Source: Astrothelium macrocarpum
Lineage: Eukaryota; Ascomycota; Dothideomycetes; Trypetheliales; Trypetheliaceae
NCBI GenBank assembly: GCA_021030915.1
Contig: JAGEMR010000180.1
Location: forward strand, 1-49,016
Direction: 5' to 3'
Length of the DNA stretch: 49,016 bases
Part shown: positions 12,844-23,321 of the stretch, one piece after another
Layout: each line of letters starts with the position of its first letter
Numbering within the stretch: position 1 is the first letter of the stretch
Notes under the pieces: model-generated
Told to the model about the DNA's origin: nothing
What the model saw: the letters and a program-made list of their open reading frames with translations, nothing else
Database searches by the model: none
Program-made: the position numbers and the translations under genes

Positions 12844-12906
12844 GTACGAGAGTGCGGAAAAGTGGCCGACTCGCTTGGGTGGCCGACTCGCTTGTGTTAT
12901 ACGTTA
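12844..12906 (-). repeat. Right terminal inverted repeat of nested element
   Basis: This is the reverse complement of 11043-11105 and is the less mutated copy, retaining G at both positions where the left copy has A. Confidence 0.9.
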
Positions 12907-13639
12907 TAGAAATTCGTAAATATTGTTCAAATATATTTTACCGAACGCGTTTTTTTTCATGATCAAAATCGATTCTTATTTAAAATGAATAACGAAATAA
13001 GAATTCACTGATCAATTAAATTAATGATATTAAAAAAGGCGAAAATAATGAATTATAAAGATATTATAAAAATATGAATAAAACGCGTTAAAAAAACTGA
13101 AATTATTATGAATAAAATGAATTGTAATCAGAAATATGTGAATTTTATATCAAATATAGATATACCAAAATTAATGGCGTCTATTATATGAATGATCTAA
13201 AATTGATATTTTTATTATTCGAATTAATATCGTTAGATAGATCTATATAAATATTACAATATTTTATTATATTTTATTTAAAAATTGATTTTCGATATAT
13301 TTTCGGTATAATAAATTATTTAATCTACGTTTTAATATCACTTTAAATAAATTAAATTGATATATAATTTCATAAACAGATAAAAGCGAATTTCTAAAAA
13401 ATGTATTATAAATAATTTATATTTTTTTTTCAAATTCTATAATTTTTGAATATTTTTAATTTGATATGATTAAATGTATGAGATTTGTATATAGATCGTA
13501 TATTAAACGTATATATAACGTGCGTCAAATGGTAGGATGTATTAAAGAACTGTGATAGACTCTATTAAAATAGATTATCAATAAATTGTTATAAAATTTG
13601 AATTATTATAGATCTATTTAATAATTATAAATGATATCT

Positions 13640-14148
13640 ATAATAAGCTAATACTGGATGTGGCTTAAAAATAGATAGGGTGTATATATATTTTTAGCGA
13701 ATTATATATACGTCTTTTTAATCGATATTAATCTGAACGCAATCTTTTTATACAATCTATACGCCGTAGTCATATTTGACGGATTATATTATCATATTAT
13801 AAATTCTTTTTTAATCCATAATAAATCATAAATTATTTATTTTATTTTATAGGATAATTCTTTATTTATATTTCTTTTAAATACGATAATTTTTATATTT
13901 AAAAACGATTTTTCGATTCTAATATAATTTATTCAATCTAATCCGTTTGAAAATAACGGAATTTTTAATACATATTATCGAATCATATTATAAAAGTCGA
14001 AATTGATAGATAAATCAAAAATGAAAAAATATCTGAATTATTTGGATATCAAATTTTAGAATTAGAAAGTTTGAATGTGGAAAATTGATAATGATTTATA
14101 GAGAATGCTTTCGCTTGGGGGTGTCTTTCGCTTCGCAGGGAGGGACGT
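13640..14148 (-). repeat. Right terminal inverted repeat of large element, about 0.5 kb
   Basis: This is the inverted partner of 4466-4980. The outer end is well kept, including the two AAGCGAAAG repeats. The inner 400 bp are more AT-converted than the left copy, showing unequal RIP between the two ends. The gap 13192-13639 before it is A/T-rich and without a recognisable gene. Confidence 0.7.
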
Positions 14149-14150
14149 TA

Positions 14151-14589
14151 TAGCAAATCATACATTGTACAATTTATGTCAATTAGGCAAGGCTATCCAT
14201 TTGTGGCTGTGCAGAGTCTACTGACCAACCTTCACGGCGCGTATTCGGTATATTTATTGTGATGAGACGTTCCAACCCGTGCCACGACTATTTTTACAGC
14301 CTTATTACCCTATATATTGATACCCATATCGCATCGTTTGTTCACCTCAAATAATATCATCAGAGATTTTCATTATTCATATTCCATCATATATATAACC
14401 TTTTTTTAAAATAAGACATTTTTGCTAAAGATATCTGTATTATTTGAACATTTCTTTTCATATAATATCACGAATTTCGAAAGTCATTTCAATAGACAAT
14501 ATTATCGGATCTATTAACATTTTATTCACCTTCGTTTCTTTTGAATAGGCGGATAAATGTAATCGTTGATCGAAAGCCTCTTCGTCGTC
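14151..14589. other. Spacer right of large element, no gene seen
   Basis: Composition is mixed: moderately normal at 14151-14340, then A/T-richer to 14530. No open frame or repeat here could be supported. It is the right-hand target flank of the 4466-14148 insertion. Confidence 0.4.
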
Positions 14590-15290
14590 TTATGCTGTTC
14601 TTATTTTGAAGCCGCCCGCAATATATCGCCGTACTCGCCGCCTTGAATATGGACGTCTGCTCCTGCATCAAGAAGCATCTTCATTATCTTTGACGATCCT
14701 CTATATAAAGCCGCCTGTAGTACACTGCCATACTCGCCGCCTTAAGCGGATATCTGCTCCTGCATCAAGAAACATCTTTACTATCTTTTGCGATCCTCCA
14801 GCTGAAGCCGTCTGCAATGCATTGCCATATTCGCCCCCTTGAGCATGGACGTCTGCTCCTGCATCAAGAAGCATCTTCACTATCTTTGACGATCCTCTAT
14901 ATGAAGCCGCCTATAGTGCACTGCCATACTCGCCGCTTTAAGCGGACATCTGCTCCTGCATCAAGAAACATCTTTACTATCTTTTGCGATCCTCCAACTG
15001 AAGCCGTCTGCAATACATTGCCATATTCGCCGCCTTGAGCATGGACATCTGCTCCGGCATTGAGAAGCATTTTTACTATCTCTTGCGATCCTCTAGCTGA
15101 AGCCGTCTGCAATGCATTGCCATAATAGCCATCTTGAGCATGAACATCTGCTCCAGCATTGAGAAGCATCTTCACTATCTCTTGCGATCCTTGATATGAA
15201 GCCGCCTACAGTGCATTGTGATAGTGTAAGCAATCCACAGCAGCAATAGCCGGAGCCGGAAGTTGAAGTTGGTACAATAAATTGCCTTAC
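14590..15290 (-). pseudogene. Ankyrin-repeat protein gene fragment, decayed
   Basis: On the minus strand, ankyrin units of about 33 residues repeat with the signature GNALQTASARGSQEIVKMLL and NAGADVHAQ. The best frame runs from about 15238 down to 14960 and is broken by a CAG to TAG change near 15208. Further on, the array consists of two-repeat blocks with a period of exactly 196 bp: CCTTGA(A/G)(T/C)AT lies at 14641, 14837 and 15033. Every second ankyrin unit lacks 2 bp (CCTTAAGCGG at 14740 and its counterpart near 14936), shifting the frame. Ankyrin arrays in fungi are often the sensor part of NLR-like proteins, but no nucleotide-binding domain is visible here. The fragment lies between the large element and the LINE. 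Confidence 0.7.
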
Positions 15291-16308
15291 CACTGTAGAA
15301 GCTTCCTAAATAGGCAATTAGTCAGCTAGCGGAATTCAACAATCGACAGCATATAAGCCCTGCTGCTCTGCTGTCGTTTCCTGAGATTCCTCACTTCAAT
15401 TCCTCACTTCAATGTGGCCTCTTTCCTCCTGCTCCAATTTCATCACATGGGATAATGCCCAGTACTTTGGGTGAACGTGTTGTGGATGTCATCTCCGCCA
15501 CGGCTCGGATTATGATGGAGGAAGTGCGGAAATAAAATGCCGCGGTTCAAAATTTGAAAATTCCAACACGATTTATTGGATTTATTCGGCGAAAGTGAAA
15601 AAAGCTTCGAATTTGGAGTATTCCTGTTTAAGCTGCAATGATTCGCGTGGTCCAATCATCTTGGGGAATTGTCGACTGCAGTGCAGTAGTTAAGATTCTA
15701 ATATGTTTTTGTCTTGAGTCTTTAGGCCGATTCATTTCACGGCATACAATCCTCGCGATGAGATGGACGGGCAGGTCGTTCGGAAGAGTTGGACACTGGC
15801 GAAAAAGCATTCTCCGTCTCTTCAACGTGGTTCGGCTTTAGGGCCTTTAAATATGTAGTGCTCAGGGCGTTCTTGGTTGGAGAGGATGTAAATCCGGGCA
15901 CGTTATCGAGATCACGAATTCGCATTGAGGTTCGAGTTGTTTGGTCTGAGCTCATCTGCATGAGACTTGTTTTTGGGGGGGAGGCTAGCTATGGGTGGTT
16001 CTTATCGACGGCTGAGAGGAATCGATGGGCTGGGCAGACAAAATGCAATTAGTTGTGCTCGCTGAGTGTAGTCTGGAAATAAATATCATACCCGATTCGC
16101 GGCGCGCTAATGCTATCAATTTAGACCTCTATCCGAAAAATGCCTGTAGCGTTCATGAGAAGTGAGATATGGATAGAGAAGGTCAGAAGAGTGGCCAGTG
16201 ATCGCAACAGAGCTTGGTTGTTTTGGAGAGGTAGGCTCACCTTAGGTACCTAGGTAGGTACCTTGATCATGTGACATCATAAGGCAAGCGGAGATGTTAA
16301 TCGCCGAA
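15291..16308. other. Ordinary-composition spacer without a supported gene
   Basis: Several overlapping frames of 65-90 codons exist on both strands between 15440 and 16050, but none shows a recognisable motif, a plausible splice series or clear dominance over its competitors. A palindromic ACCTAGGT-type motif lies at 16239-16262. This may be host intergenic DNA or an unrecognised gene remnant. Confidence 0.4.
16239..16262. repeat. Short AGGTACCT-type palindromic repeat
   Basis: The stretch is built from CTTAGGTACC and TAGGTAGGTACC steps and is close to self-complementary. A related but looser arrangement (CCTACCTTACCTT followed by AGGTAG) is at about 42561-42586, upstream of the CorA-like gene. 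Confidence 0.5.
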
Positions 16309-16320
16309 GACTTCAGCGAT
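16309..16320 (+). repeat. Left target-site duplication of LINE
   Basis: GACTTCAGCGAT at 16309-16320 is repeated exactly at 22064-22075, directly after the TCAAA-type tail of the retrotransposon. A 12-bp duplication is a normal length for target-primed retrotransposition. Confidence 0.7.
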
Positions 16321-19300
16321 GGTACCCGTCAGCCCCACCTTCTGCAGGCCACCATCTCCTGCAGGAGGGAATCACGATCAACTATCGGGGGTGAAAAGGT
16401 TGCATATTGCACAGCAATTTTAGCCTCAGCGGAGCGGATCATACAGGATTAATTCGACCTATTGGAAGCCTCACCAGCCTGACACCTGTAGAAGGCAGAA
16501 AACGCGTCCGGCACGTGAGCGTGCTCATATATGAGTATACGGTCGTACTTTCTCTATTATTGAACGGGATTTTGACCGAACGACCGGAGGAAGGCTGCGC
16601 GAAAGGGACTCCTACGTGCCTAGTCACTATTTCCTGTAGTGGCAAGCACTGGGATTCTGCATTGGACGTCACGTGGGTGTCCTCACGCCGCGAGGCGACG
16701 CGTATCAGCTCAATTACCTATTATTGGGCGGGAGAAGGCGAAACCAAATACGAATCGATACCTCTATCAGCCTAATCTCTCCGCAACGCGTATATGGTAC
16801 TTGGAAAGCGCAGGCATTCGAGAATAAACGCAATTAATAACGAATCCGCAAATTCCATATCCCAATGAACCGGAATTATAAAATCCAAATACATTATTAA
16901 ATCTTTCATAAAAATACGTGAAAATACGGCCAACGAACAAATTCTTCTAAAATAAAAAATGATAATCCAAAAATATATTAATAAATAATTAATTCAGATT
17001 CTATAATATATAAAAGAAATAAAAATAAAATATAAAAAGGAAAATAATAAATTTTCAGAATAAATTAAATAAATGGCGGATATGATAATAAATTTCCAAA
17101 AAACTATTAACGATTTAGAAAAAGTCCTTTTAAAAATATAATTATTCCAATTCTGTTTATATATTTCAATAATTTTGAATATAAAAATGTTATCTTTTTT
17201 AATTATAATAACGCCATTAGATTCAAATCCAAATTTCCGTTTTATTTTAAATTCAAATAATATTTGAATGATAATTTAAAATCTTCATTATTTTCCAAAT
17301 ATAGAATTCAATTTACGAAATATAATTATAATCATAAAAAAAATAAAAAATCTATAAAAAATAATGAATAAAATTTTATAAATTATATAAAATTTCAAAA
17401 ATATTAAATATATAATAATGATTTTCAAAAAAAAAGAACGAATCCAATTTATATTTAATAATAAATAAATAATATAAATAATTAAAAATAAAAAATTATA
17501 AAAAAATATTTCAGAATTAGAATTTGATAAAATAAAATCTATTATATAAGAATATTTTAAAATAAAATTCTTAAAAATGGATAAATTCAAAATAAAGAAT
17601 TCAGATAAAAAAGAAAAAATATCTGATGAATTCTATCGTTAATTTAATGAGAAGAATAATCTATTTATTCAAATTATTTGATGCCTCAATCAGCCATCTG
17701 AAAGACGGATCGTATAATTATTTCTAATATATTCTATATAAAAAAAAAGAATACTTTTTTGGCCAAAAATTACGTATTTATTCAAAAAGAATTAATTTAT
17801 ATAAACGAATTTCATAAATTTTATACAATATAATATAAAAAATGTAATAAATATAATCATATAATTAAAAATTATAAAAATCAAAAAAAATATTTAAATT
17901 ATTCAAAAAAAGGATATAATATTAAAAACTGCATAATTTTTATTTATTATATAAATTATTTTGAAAATCATTATTCGCAATTTATTAATTATTCAATTTG
18001 AATTAGATTAATCCAAAAATATCAAATTCATGAATAATAAAAAATTATAAATTCTATAAATAAATATACAAAAAATGCCAGAAATATAATATATTATATT
18101 AAACGATATAAATTTCAGAAATTTTGATTTATTTTTATTTCAGAAATCATTTTATTTTTAGATTCTAAAATAATAAATTATTATAATTCCATAAATATAT
18201 CCGAATTAGATCCAATTTCAGTCTACGAAAATCAAAAATAGCAGATATTTATTTAAAATTTTAATTTATATCAATCAAAGAATCCAAATTCATCAGATTT
18301 AAATATCATTATCAGATATTATAATAATTAAAATTTAATTCAAAAATCAAATATTATTTATTTTTTCGGTTTATATTCTATCAATTAATGGTATATTAAC
18401 GGTAGACACAAATATATTAAACACAATCTTTCAAATAATTAAATAAATAAAATTATATTATTTAATATATAAATTTCTAATAATCAGAGATTTCAATCAA
18501 TATAATCAATTTTAGAATGGAAATATAATATAATAAAATCAAAAAATAGATATTTTATAATTTATAAAAAAATATAATCTATAATTATTTTTTTTAAAAG
18601 ACACATTCATATATAAATCAGAATCAATAATCAATCTTTCATTTATTTTAATAGAATTATATCAAAATCTTATCAAATATGATATCTGATCAACAATATA
18701 TAAATAAAATTATAAAATAATTAAAATAAATTTCAATTTAAATATATACGAATCTATTTTTAAAATAAAACCGCTGATTCGATAAATCAATTAAAAAAAA
18801 ATATGAAAAAAGATTTCGACGATAATTCATATAATAAATAAAATGAATTTCTCAATATTATAATTAAAAAATATTAATAATTTAATTCAATAATTTATTA
18901 ATATAATAAATAAAATTATATAATATCATATTCCAATTTTAAAATTCTCGTTATATAAAAAAAGATAATAGATATTTAATCTCATTTTATTCCATCAAAT
19001 TTATATAAAAATTAGAAATAAAATTAAAATATTCCGAAATTACGGTCATAAAAATAATCATTTAAAATAAAAAATAAAAAAAATTCGAAAATTATTCTAT
19101 AATATAATATAAAAATAAAAACGTATATATTAATATAAATTTTTAAATAATATAAATAATATTTAAAAAAATATCAAATATCTTTATCCATAAAAATAAA
19201 ATCAATTTGGAATTATATCAATATTTTATATAAAATAAAAAATAACGATTATAAATAAAAAAATTTTCATAATTTTATTATTCCAATTCTTTAATCAGAT

Positions 19301-22063
19301 AATAGATATGAATCAAATAAAAATGAAATACAATTTTAATCAATTCTAATAAACAGAATTAATAAAAGAAAAAATTCATAAAATATTATTGAAAATAAAA
19401 TCCTTCAAAACAGTGGAAATAAATAGATTATCAATAATAATATGACAAAAATTTTGACCAATAATAGAAAATAAAATACTTCAATTCTTCAAAATATCAT
19501 TATAAATTAGATATTTTTTATAATAATAGAAAATAATTCGAATTATTTTATTACGAAAATCAAATAAATCAGATTATCAATAATTCAAAATATATCATCC
19601 AATTTCATTATTATTCATATTAGAAAAATTTTTAAAAATAATTTTAATTGAATGATTATTCTATTTAAATAAAATATATAATCTATTTTCCAAAATATAT
19701 TTTGAAATCAGAAAATAAAAATCCATAATCGACATTTTTCAATATTTTATAGAACAAATTCATTAAATCTAAAAATATAAAAAAACATTATTTTTAATAA
19801 ATTTCGATATTAAAAGAATTTATAATAGAATAAATTCTTAAATATTAGTCCAAAAATTTCGATAAAAATATATTCCAAAGATATTAATCTAATAGATATT
19901 TAATTTCTATCTCAATAAAAAAATATCCATTATAATTAATGAAAAGAAATCAGATATTCAAAAAATCATTTATATAGATCTTTCATAAGAATTTCCATTA
20001 TCATCATTTCTATTTTTATTCTATAATACCAATTTGATAGCCAAACGGATATCAAATAATAATAATTCATTTATTTTTATAGACGATTTCAATATATAAA
20101 TAATTGACAATATAAAAAAGGAAAATTTATATTAAATTCAAATCATTATTCTTCTAAAAATAGAATAATGGACAAATAATAACGGAATTATATTTAAATC
20201 AGAAAAAATCCAATTTATTTATTTTTCAAAAAATATAAAATATATAAATTCAAATATTATATTTAAAATAATGGATACAGAAATCTAACCATTAATAAAA
20301 GTCAAATTATTTGATATTATTTTTAATCAAAAATTTAATTTTCGAATTCATATAATAAAAACGGCTAAAAGAAATGAAAAAATAATTCTAATATTAAAAT
20401 AATTTCAAAAATTTCAATCAAAAATAATTCGATAATTATTTAAAATTATTATAATATCAAACACAGATTATAAAACCTCCATCTGGTATCCTAAATCCAT
20501 CAGAATAATATAACGTAGAATTGAAAGAATAATAAAATTAGAAATATTCATAATTATAAGAATATTCCGAACAGCGGTATATCATATAATCATAATTAAA
20601 ACAGAATTAGATCTAATTCAAAATCGCCTTTTAAAAAATATCAAATATTTTTGGATCAAATTATACATATATCTAAAAAATCATATTTATTGAAAATTTT
20701 CTTAAAAAATTAAATTAGAATAAAAGATTTTAATCATTTTTAAAAATAATAGTAAATTTATGTCAGTCATTATAGATAGAAAATTTTGAAATAATTCCAA
20801 TCTTTAACAAATCTTCATGATAAATAATAGTTATAATATTTTTCAATATTTTATACATAATTCAGTATTATATAAAAATATTTTTTATAAATGGGTCGGT
20901 CAGAAATGATCTAATAGAATTGAATTTTTATACGTCTTATTTTTATAAATTCCATAAATCCTTTATAATAGACCGAAATAAATAATCGATATCAATAAAA
21001 ATCAAATTGGAAATTATCAAAAAGGTCTTTAATATAATAATTCACAAACTCCCAAATTTATAAAAAAAATTCAATATAATATAAATCGTTTCAGATAATA
21101 AAGAAATTCTCTATATAATCCAAAGATTTTTTAAAAAATACGAATTATTTTAGAATATATATAATTTATTCAGAATAATTAAATAAAAAGAAATTCCGAT
21201 TCAATTTCATTGGATTCTAATATACAGAAATTATGAAGAAAATGAAAGAATATATAGACTGATAAAAATAATAATAGAAAAAGGCCGTAATCCGATAAAT
21301 AAAATAATAAAAACAAATTCAATTTAAAAAGATTATTTAAATTCCCAAAAGAATAAATATATACAATTTTAAAGAGATATAAATAATAGGAATTTATATA
21401 TACGGAACGCGATTATTCCAAATAAATATATTAGAAGAATGTATGACGAATTGAATAAAAAAAAAATCTCATTTTTAATTCAATTACGATCAGAATATTA
21501 CAGATTAAACAATTATTTATACAAAATCAATAGAACTGAGAGCGATTTATACGAATGTGGCGAATTTGAAATAATCGAGCATTTTCTTCAATATTGCCCT
21601 CAGTGGGCAAAAGAGCGCAAAGATATATGGCCAAATAATAGGCAAATATCACACGCAGCAGTAATGCTGGGAATATATACATCAGAGGCACTAGATGGGC
21701 CTTTGACAAGCTGAAAATCAGATAAATAAACTGTCAAAAAAGCACTTTCTTTTGTAATTCAAACCAAATATCTACAGAACACGAAAGAACAATGATAAAA
21801 GAAATAAACTGTGAAAACGATTTCTGAATGGCAAATAGAATATCAGACCTTCAGCAAAATTGGTATCATTCTAAAATACATCCTAGAACTCAGATCAGAA
21901 AAAGAAACAGTTTATATAATTATTTTGGTTATGGTCTAGATTGACAAAAGAGTACCAAAGGTTGTAAGACACATGTTAGATTAATCAGCTAGATCCCCAC
22001 ATAGGCCTGAGCGCTAGGCCTGAAAGGGAGTAGGAGAAAAATCAAATCAAATCAAATCAAATC
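16321..22063 (+). mobile_element. Non-LTR (LINE-type) retrotransposon, RIP-mutated
   Basis: A 5.7-kb insertion is bounded by the 12-bp direct repeats at 16309-16320 and 22064-22075 and ends in a TCAAA-type short tandem tail, as non-LTR elements do. The plus strand carries reverse-transcriptase blocks (19977-20090) and a C-terminal Cys/His segment (21540-21610). Composition is unusual. About 16850-21530 is almost pure A/T, while the first 530 bp and last 500 bp are of ordinary GC content. No LTRs or inverted ends were seen. The Tad-like clade is a guess from the tail and domain order. If the left duplication is coincidental, the 5' end would instead lie near 16850, at the composition break. 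Confidence 0.65.
19977..21714 (+). pseudogene. LINE reverse transcriptase and C-terminal region, remnant
   Basis: At 19977-20009 the frame reads DLS-stop-EFPLSSF, which matches the reverse-transcriptase block GLPQxSPLSP after C/T and G/A changes. In the same frame the catalytic F/YxDD box reads FIDDFN at 20076-20093. The C-terminal part is still open at 21439-21714 (91 codons, ATG at 21439), with LRSEYYRLNNYLYKI and a Cys/His arrangement ECGEFEIIEHFLQYCPQW, typical of the end of LINE-encoded RNase H/pol proteins. The two parts lie in different frames, so at least one indel lies between them. N-terminal endonuclease and ORF1 could not be traced. Confidence 0.65.
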
Positions 22064-22075
22064 GACTTCAGCGAT
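22037..22075 (+). repeat. LINE 3' TCAAA-type tail and right target duplication
   Basis: About five TCAAA/AAATC steps end at 22063, followed immediately by GACTTCAGCGAT (22064-22075), the copy of 16309-16320. Short tandem 3' tails of this sort are characteristic of several fungal LINE families. Confidence 0.75.
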
Positions 22076-22687
22076 CATATTCGACTCAGCTATTGTAATG
22101 TACGCTTTTGGTCTTTTGTAGGTTGATTGTCAACATTTTGCTAATCACTTTTCAGAGTTATGGCTTTTCTATATTCCGGATGCGATAAAAGCTCCCCAAT
22201 CTTCGAGCGCTATCTCTGACAGCTTTCCCATCCCGCCTAGGAGCCAAAACTCGTAGACAAATCTACAACCAAAGAGGGAGATACAGGCCTGATATATGTC
22301 TATGAAGCTTCTGACGCTCTATGCAAAAAAAGAAGGTACCACGCAAAGTCCACTCAGACCCTGCATTGTAGGACTGCGAGGTTTTGAATATGTCTGTATG
22401 TAAGGTTGATACCACATACAAAAGGTGAAGCTCAAATACTGACCCAGACGGGTTTCAGGTTGGACATCAAGCCCTTGCTGGGACTGATGAATGGATAGAG
22501 GTCAAGCTCTTCGATGGTGTGGATTATGAGAGAAAGATCAAAGGCAAAGGCAAATCAATAATGATATACAATCCTAATGTCTCCATGAATTCTCCACCAT
22601 TCTGGGAGCACAAAAACGAGAATTAGGATGGGGAAAATGTGGTTCCAGCCACATTCAAGGTTCGCGTTATAGCTGCAACTATAAGAT
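22076..22687. other. Spacer with broken coding-like sequence on plus strand
   Basis: Between about 22260 and 22626 the plus strand holds protein-like pieces separated by stops or frame changes, such as EGDTGLIYVYEASDALC near 22276-22325 and WIEVKLFDGVDYERKIKGKG near 22493-22550. No single frame connects them. It could be a decayed gene or an intron-rich gene I cannot resolve; no family is assigned. Confidence 0.25.
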
Positions 22688-23321
22688 TTACATAGCAATG
22701 AATTGGATTTTCTCAATCAATTCGAGCCCCTTCTTGTGACCAACAACCAATGTAATAGAGATATCATTTTCTCGACTTTCGGGTACGATCGCATTCACAC
22801 AGTCCGTGGTCATTTTTCCTCCTAAGTTACGCTCAAATTGCCACTGCTTGCTAGCCTGCATAGCCGGGTAAATAAGACTACCCAACAGTGGCATATTGAT
22901 AATTGGTACTTCAGAACATCTATAGCCAATTGCTGGAGCCAAATCAATTTAACATCACATAAACAAGAGGTCTCTTACTCATGTCTATTTGTTGGTACTG
23001 GATTTTGATAAAAACATGCTTGATTCCAACTTACATTTTGTCCGTGTATTAAGTACTCTTGTTCGTGTGGTGCCATGACGTCACTGGAGTCAGTGACGGG
23101 TAATCTCACTGTACTTTGAACTTGTCCAGAAGATTCTAAAAGAAATCAGTAGATATTACTTTTACTAGACTTGTTTCCTTACCCGATGCGATTTTTATTA
23201 AAGAGCCGATCAGTCTATATTTGCAATCTTCTTCAGCTACGCTCGCTAGTCCCTGCGGATGCTCAACATTTTTCCACCATTCCTGAAGCTCATTGATTGA
23301 ATTTGGCTTTATTTGATGCAT
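22688..23321 (-). CDS. Small spliced gene, unknown function
   Basis: The model starts at the ATG at 23321 (MHQIKPNSINELQEWW). Exon 1 is 23183-23321, with donor GTAAGG and acceptor TTTTAG giving a 47-nt intron. Exon 2 is 23035-23135. A 19-nt microexon follows at 22979-22997, between introns of 37 and 46 nt that have GTAAGT/CCAG and GTAAGA/CCAG borders. The last exon is 22688-22932. The parts sum to 504 nt (167 residues) in frame. Without the microexon the third block is out of frame. The 37-nt intron is short for this group, so this part is uncertain. The protein is soluble-looking, with no signal peptide, membrane segment or motif I know. It lies between the LINE tail and the DUF7924 gene and could be a fragment. 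Confidence 0.4.

Larger units (their letters stand above)
11043..12906. mobile_element. Nested pogo-type transposon (1.86 kb), RIP-mutated
   Basis: The left end starts TAACGTATAACACAAGCGAG at 11043, and the right end is its reverse complement, ending at 12906. The repeats match over 63 bp with two A/G differences. TA duplicates flank it (11041-11042 and 12907-12908). Each inverted repeat contains two copies of CGAGTCGGCCAC (11060-11071 and 11076-11087 on the left). The interior is AT-converted and encodes one transposase on the minus strand. It sits inside the transposase of the larger element and therefore arrived later. Confidence 0.9.
9719..13191 (+). pseudogene. Pogo/Fot-type DDE transposase, RIP-mutated and split by insertion
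   Basis: The protein would cut and paste the enclosing element. It starts ATG at 9719 (MIDPTMAVL, leading into a psq-type helix-turn-helix with NITIIAKDYN). It continues through FKKRHPIFKMKRIR near 10050 and the first catalytic-Asp block, normally YNMDE, which reads YNMNK near 10195-10210 (Asp changed to Asn). Next come ETGYNDSKISL near 10430, the second catalytic block LINNGFEIHE near 10530 (normally DG), and FNPDR near 10826-10840. Coding is interrupted at 11041 by the nested element and resumes at about 12910 with FTERVFFHDQNRFLFKMNNE, ending at a TGA at 13189-13191. A one-base shift exists around an A-run at the junction. Total coding length is about 535 codons, normal for the family. Many CAA to TAA stops make it inactive. 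Confidence 0.75.
4466..14148. mobile_element. Large pogo-type TIR element carrying an NLR gene (RIP-inactivated)
   Basis: The two ends are inverted copies. The left end starts ACGTCCCTCCCTGCAAAGCG at 4466, and the reverse complement of the right end, starting at 14148, reads ACGTCCCTCCCTGCGAAGCG. TA dinucleotides flank the element (4464-4465 and 14149-14150), as expected for a Tc1/mariner-superfamily target duplication. Similarity between the ends continues inward for about 0.5 kb, with differences mostly C/T or A/G. Inside are a minus-strand patatin/NB-ARC/TPR gene remnant (about 5066-9116) and a plus-strand pogo/Fot-type DDE transposase (9719-13191), transcribed away from each other. A separate pogo element (11043-12906) is nested in the transposase; without it and its 2-bp duplication the element is about 7.8 kb. 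The interior is heavily AT-converted, so it is dead. An alternative is that host NLR sequence was trapped between two inverted ends of different copies. Confidence 0.75.

Noticed and set aside
15638..16052. Overlapping 65-87-codon frames on both strands
   Set aside because: None dominates, none shows a motif, and no splice series joins them.
16407..16775. 122-codon plus-strand frame in the LINE 5' part
   Set aside because: It starts with TTG, overlaps competing frames on both strands and shows no domain.
17288..17590. 100-codon minus-strand frame in the LINE
   Set aside because: It is antisense to the retrotransposon, made of A/T-driven Ile/Phe/Tyr/Asn residues, and has no motif.
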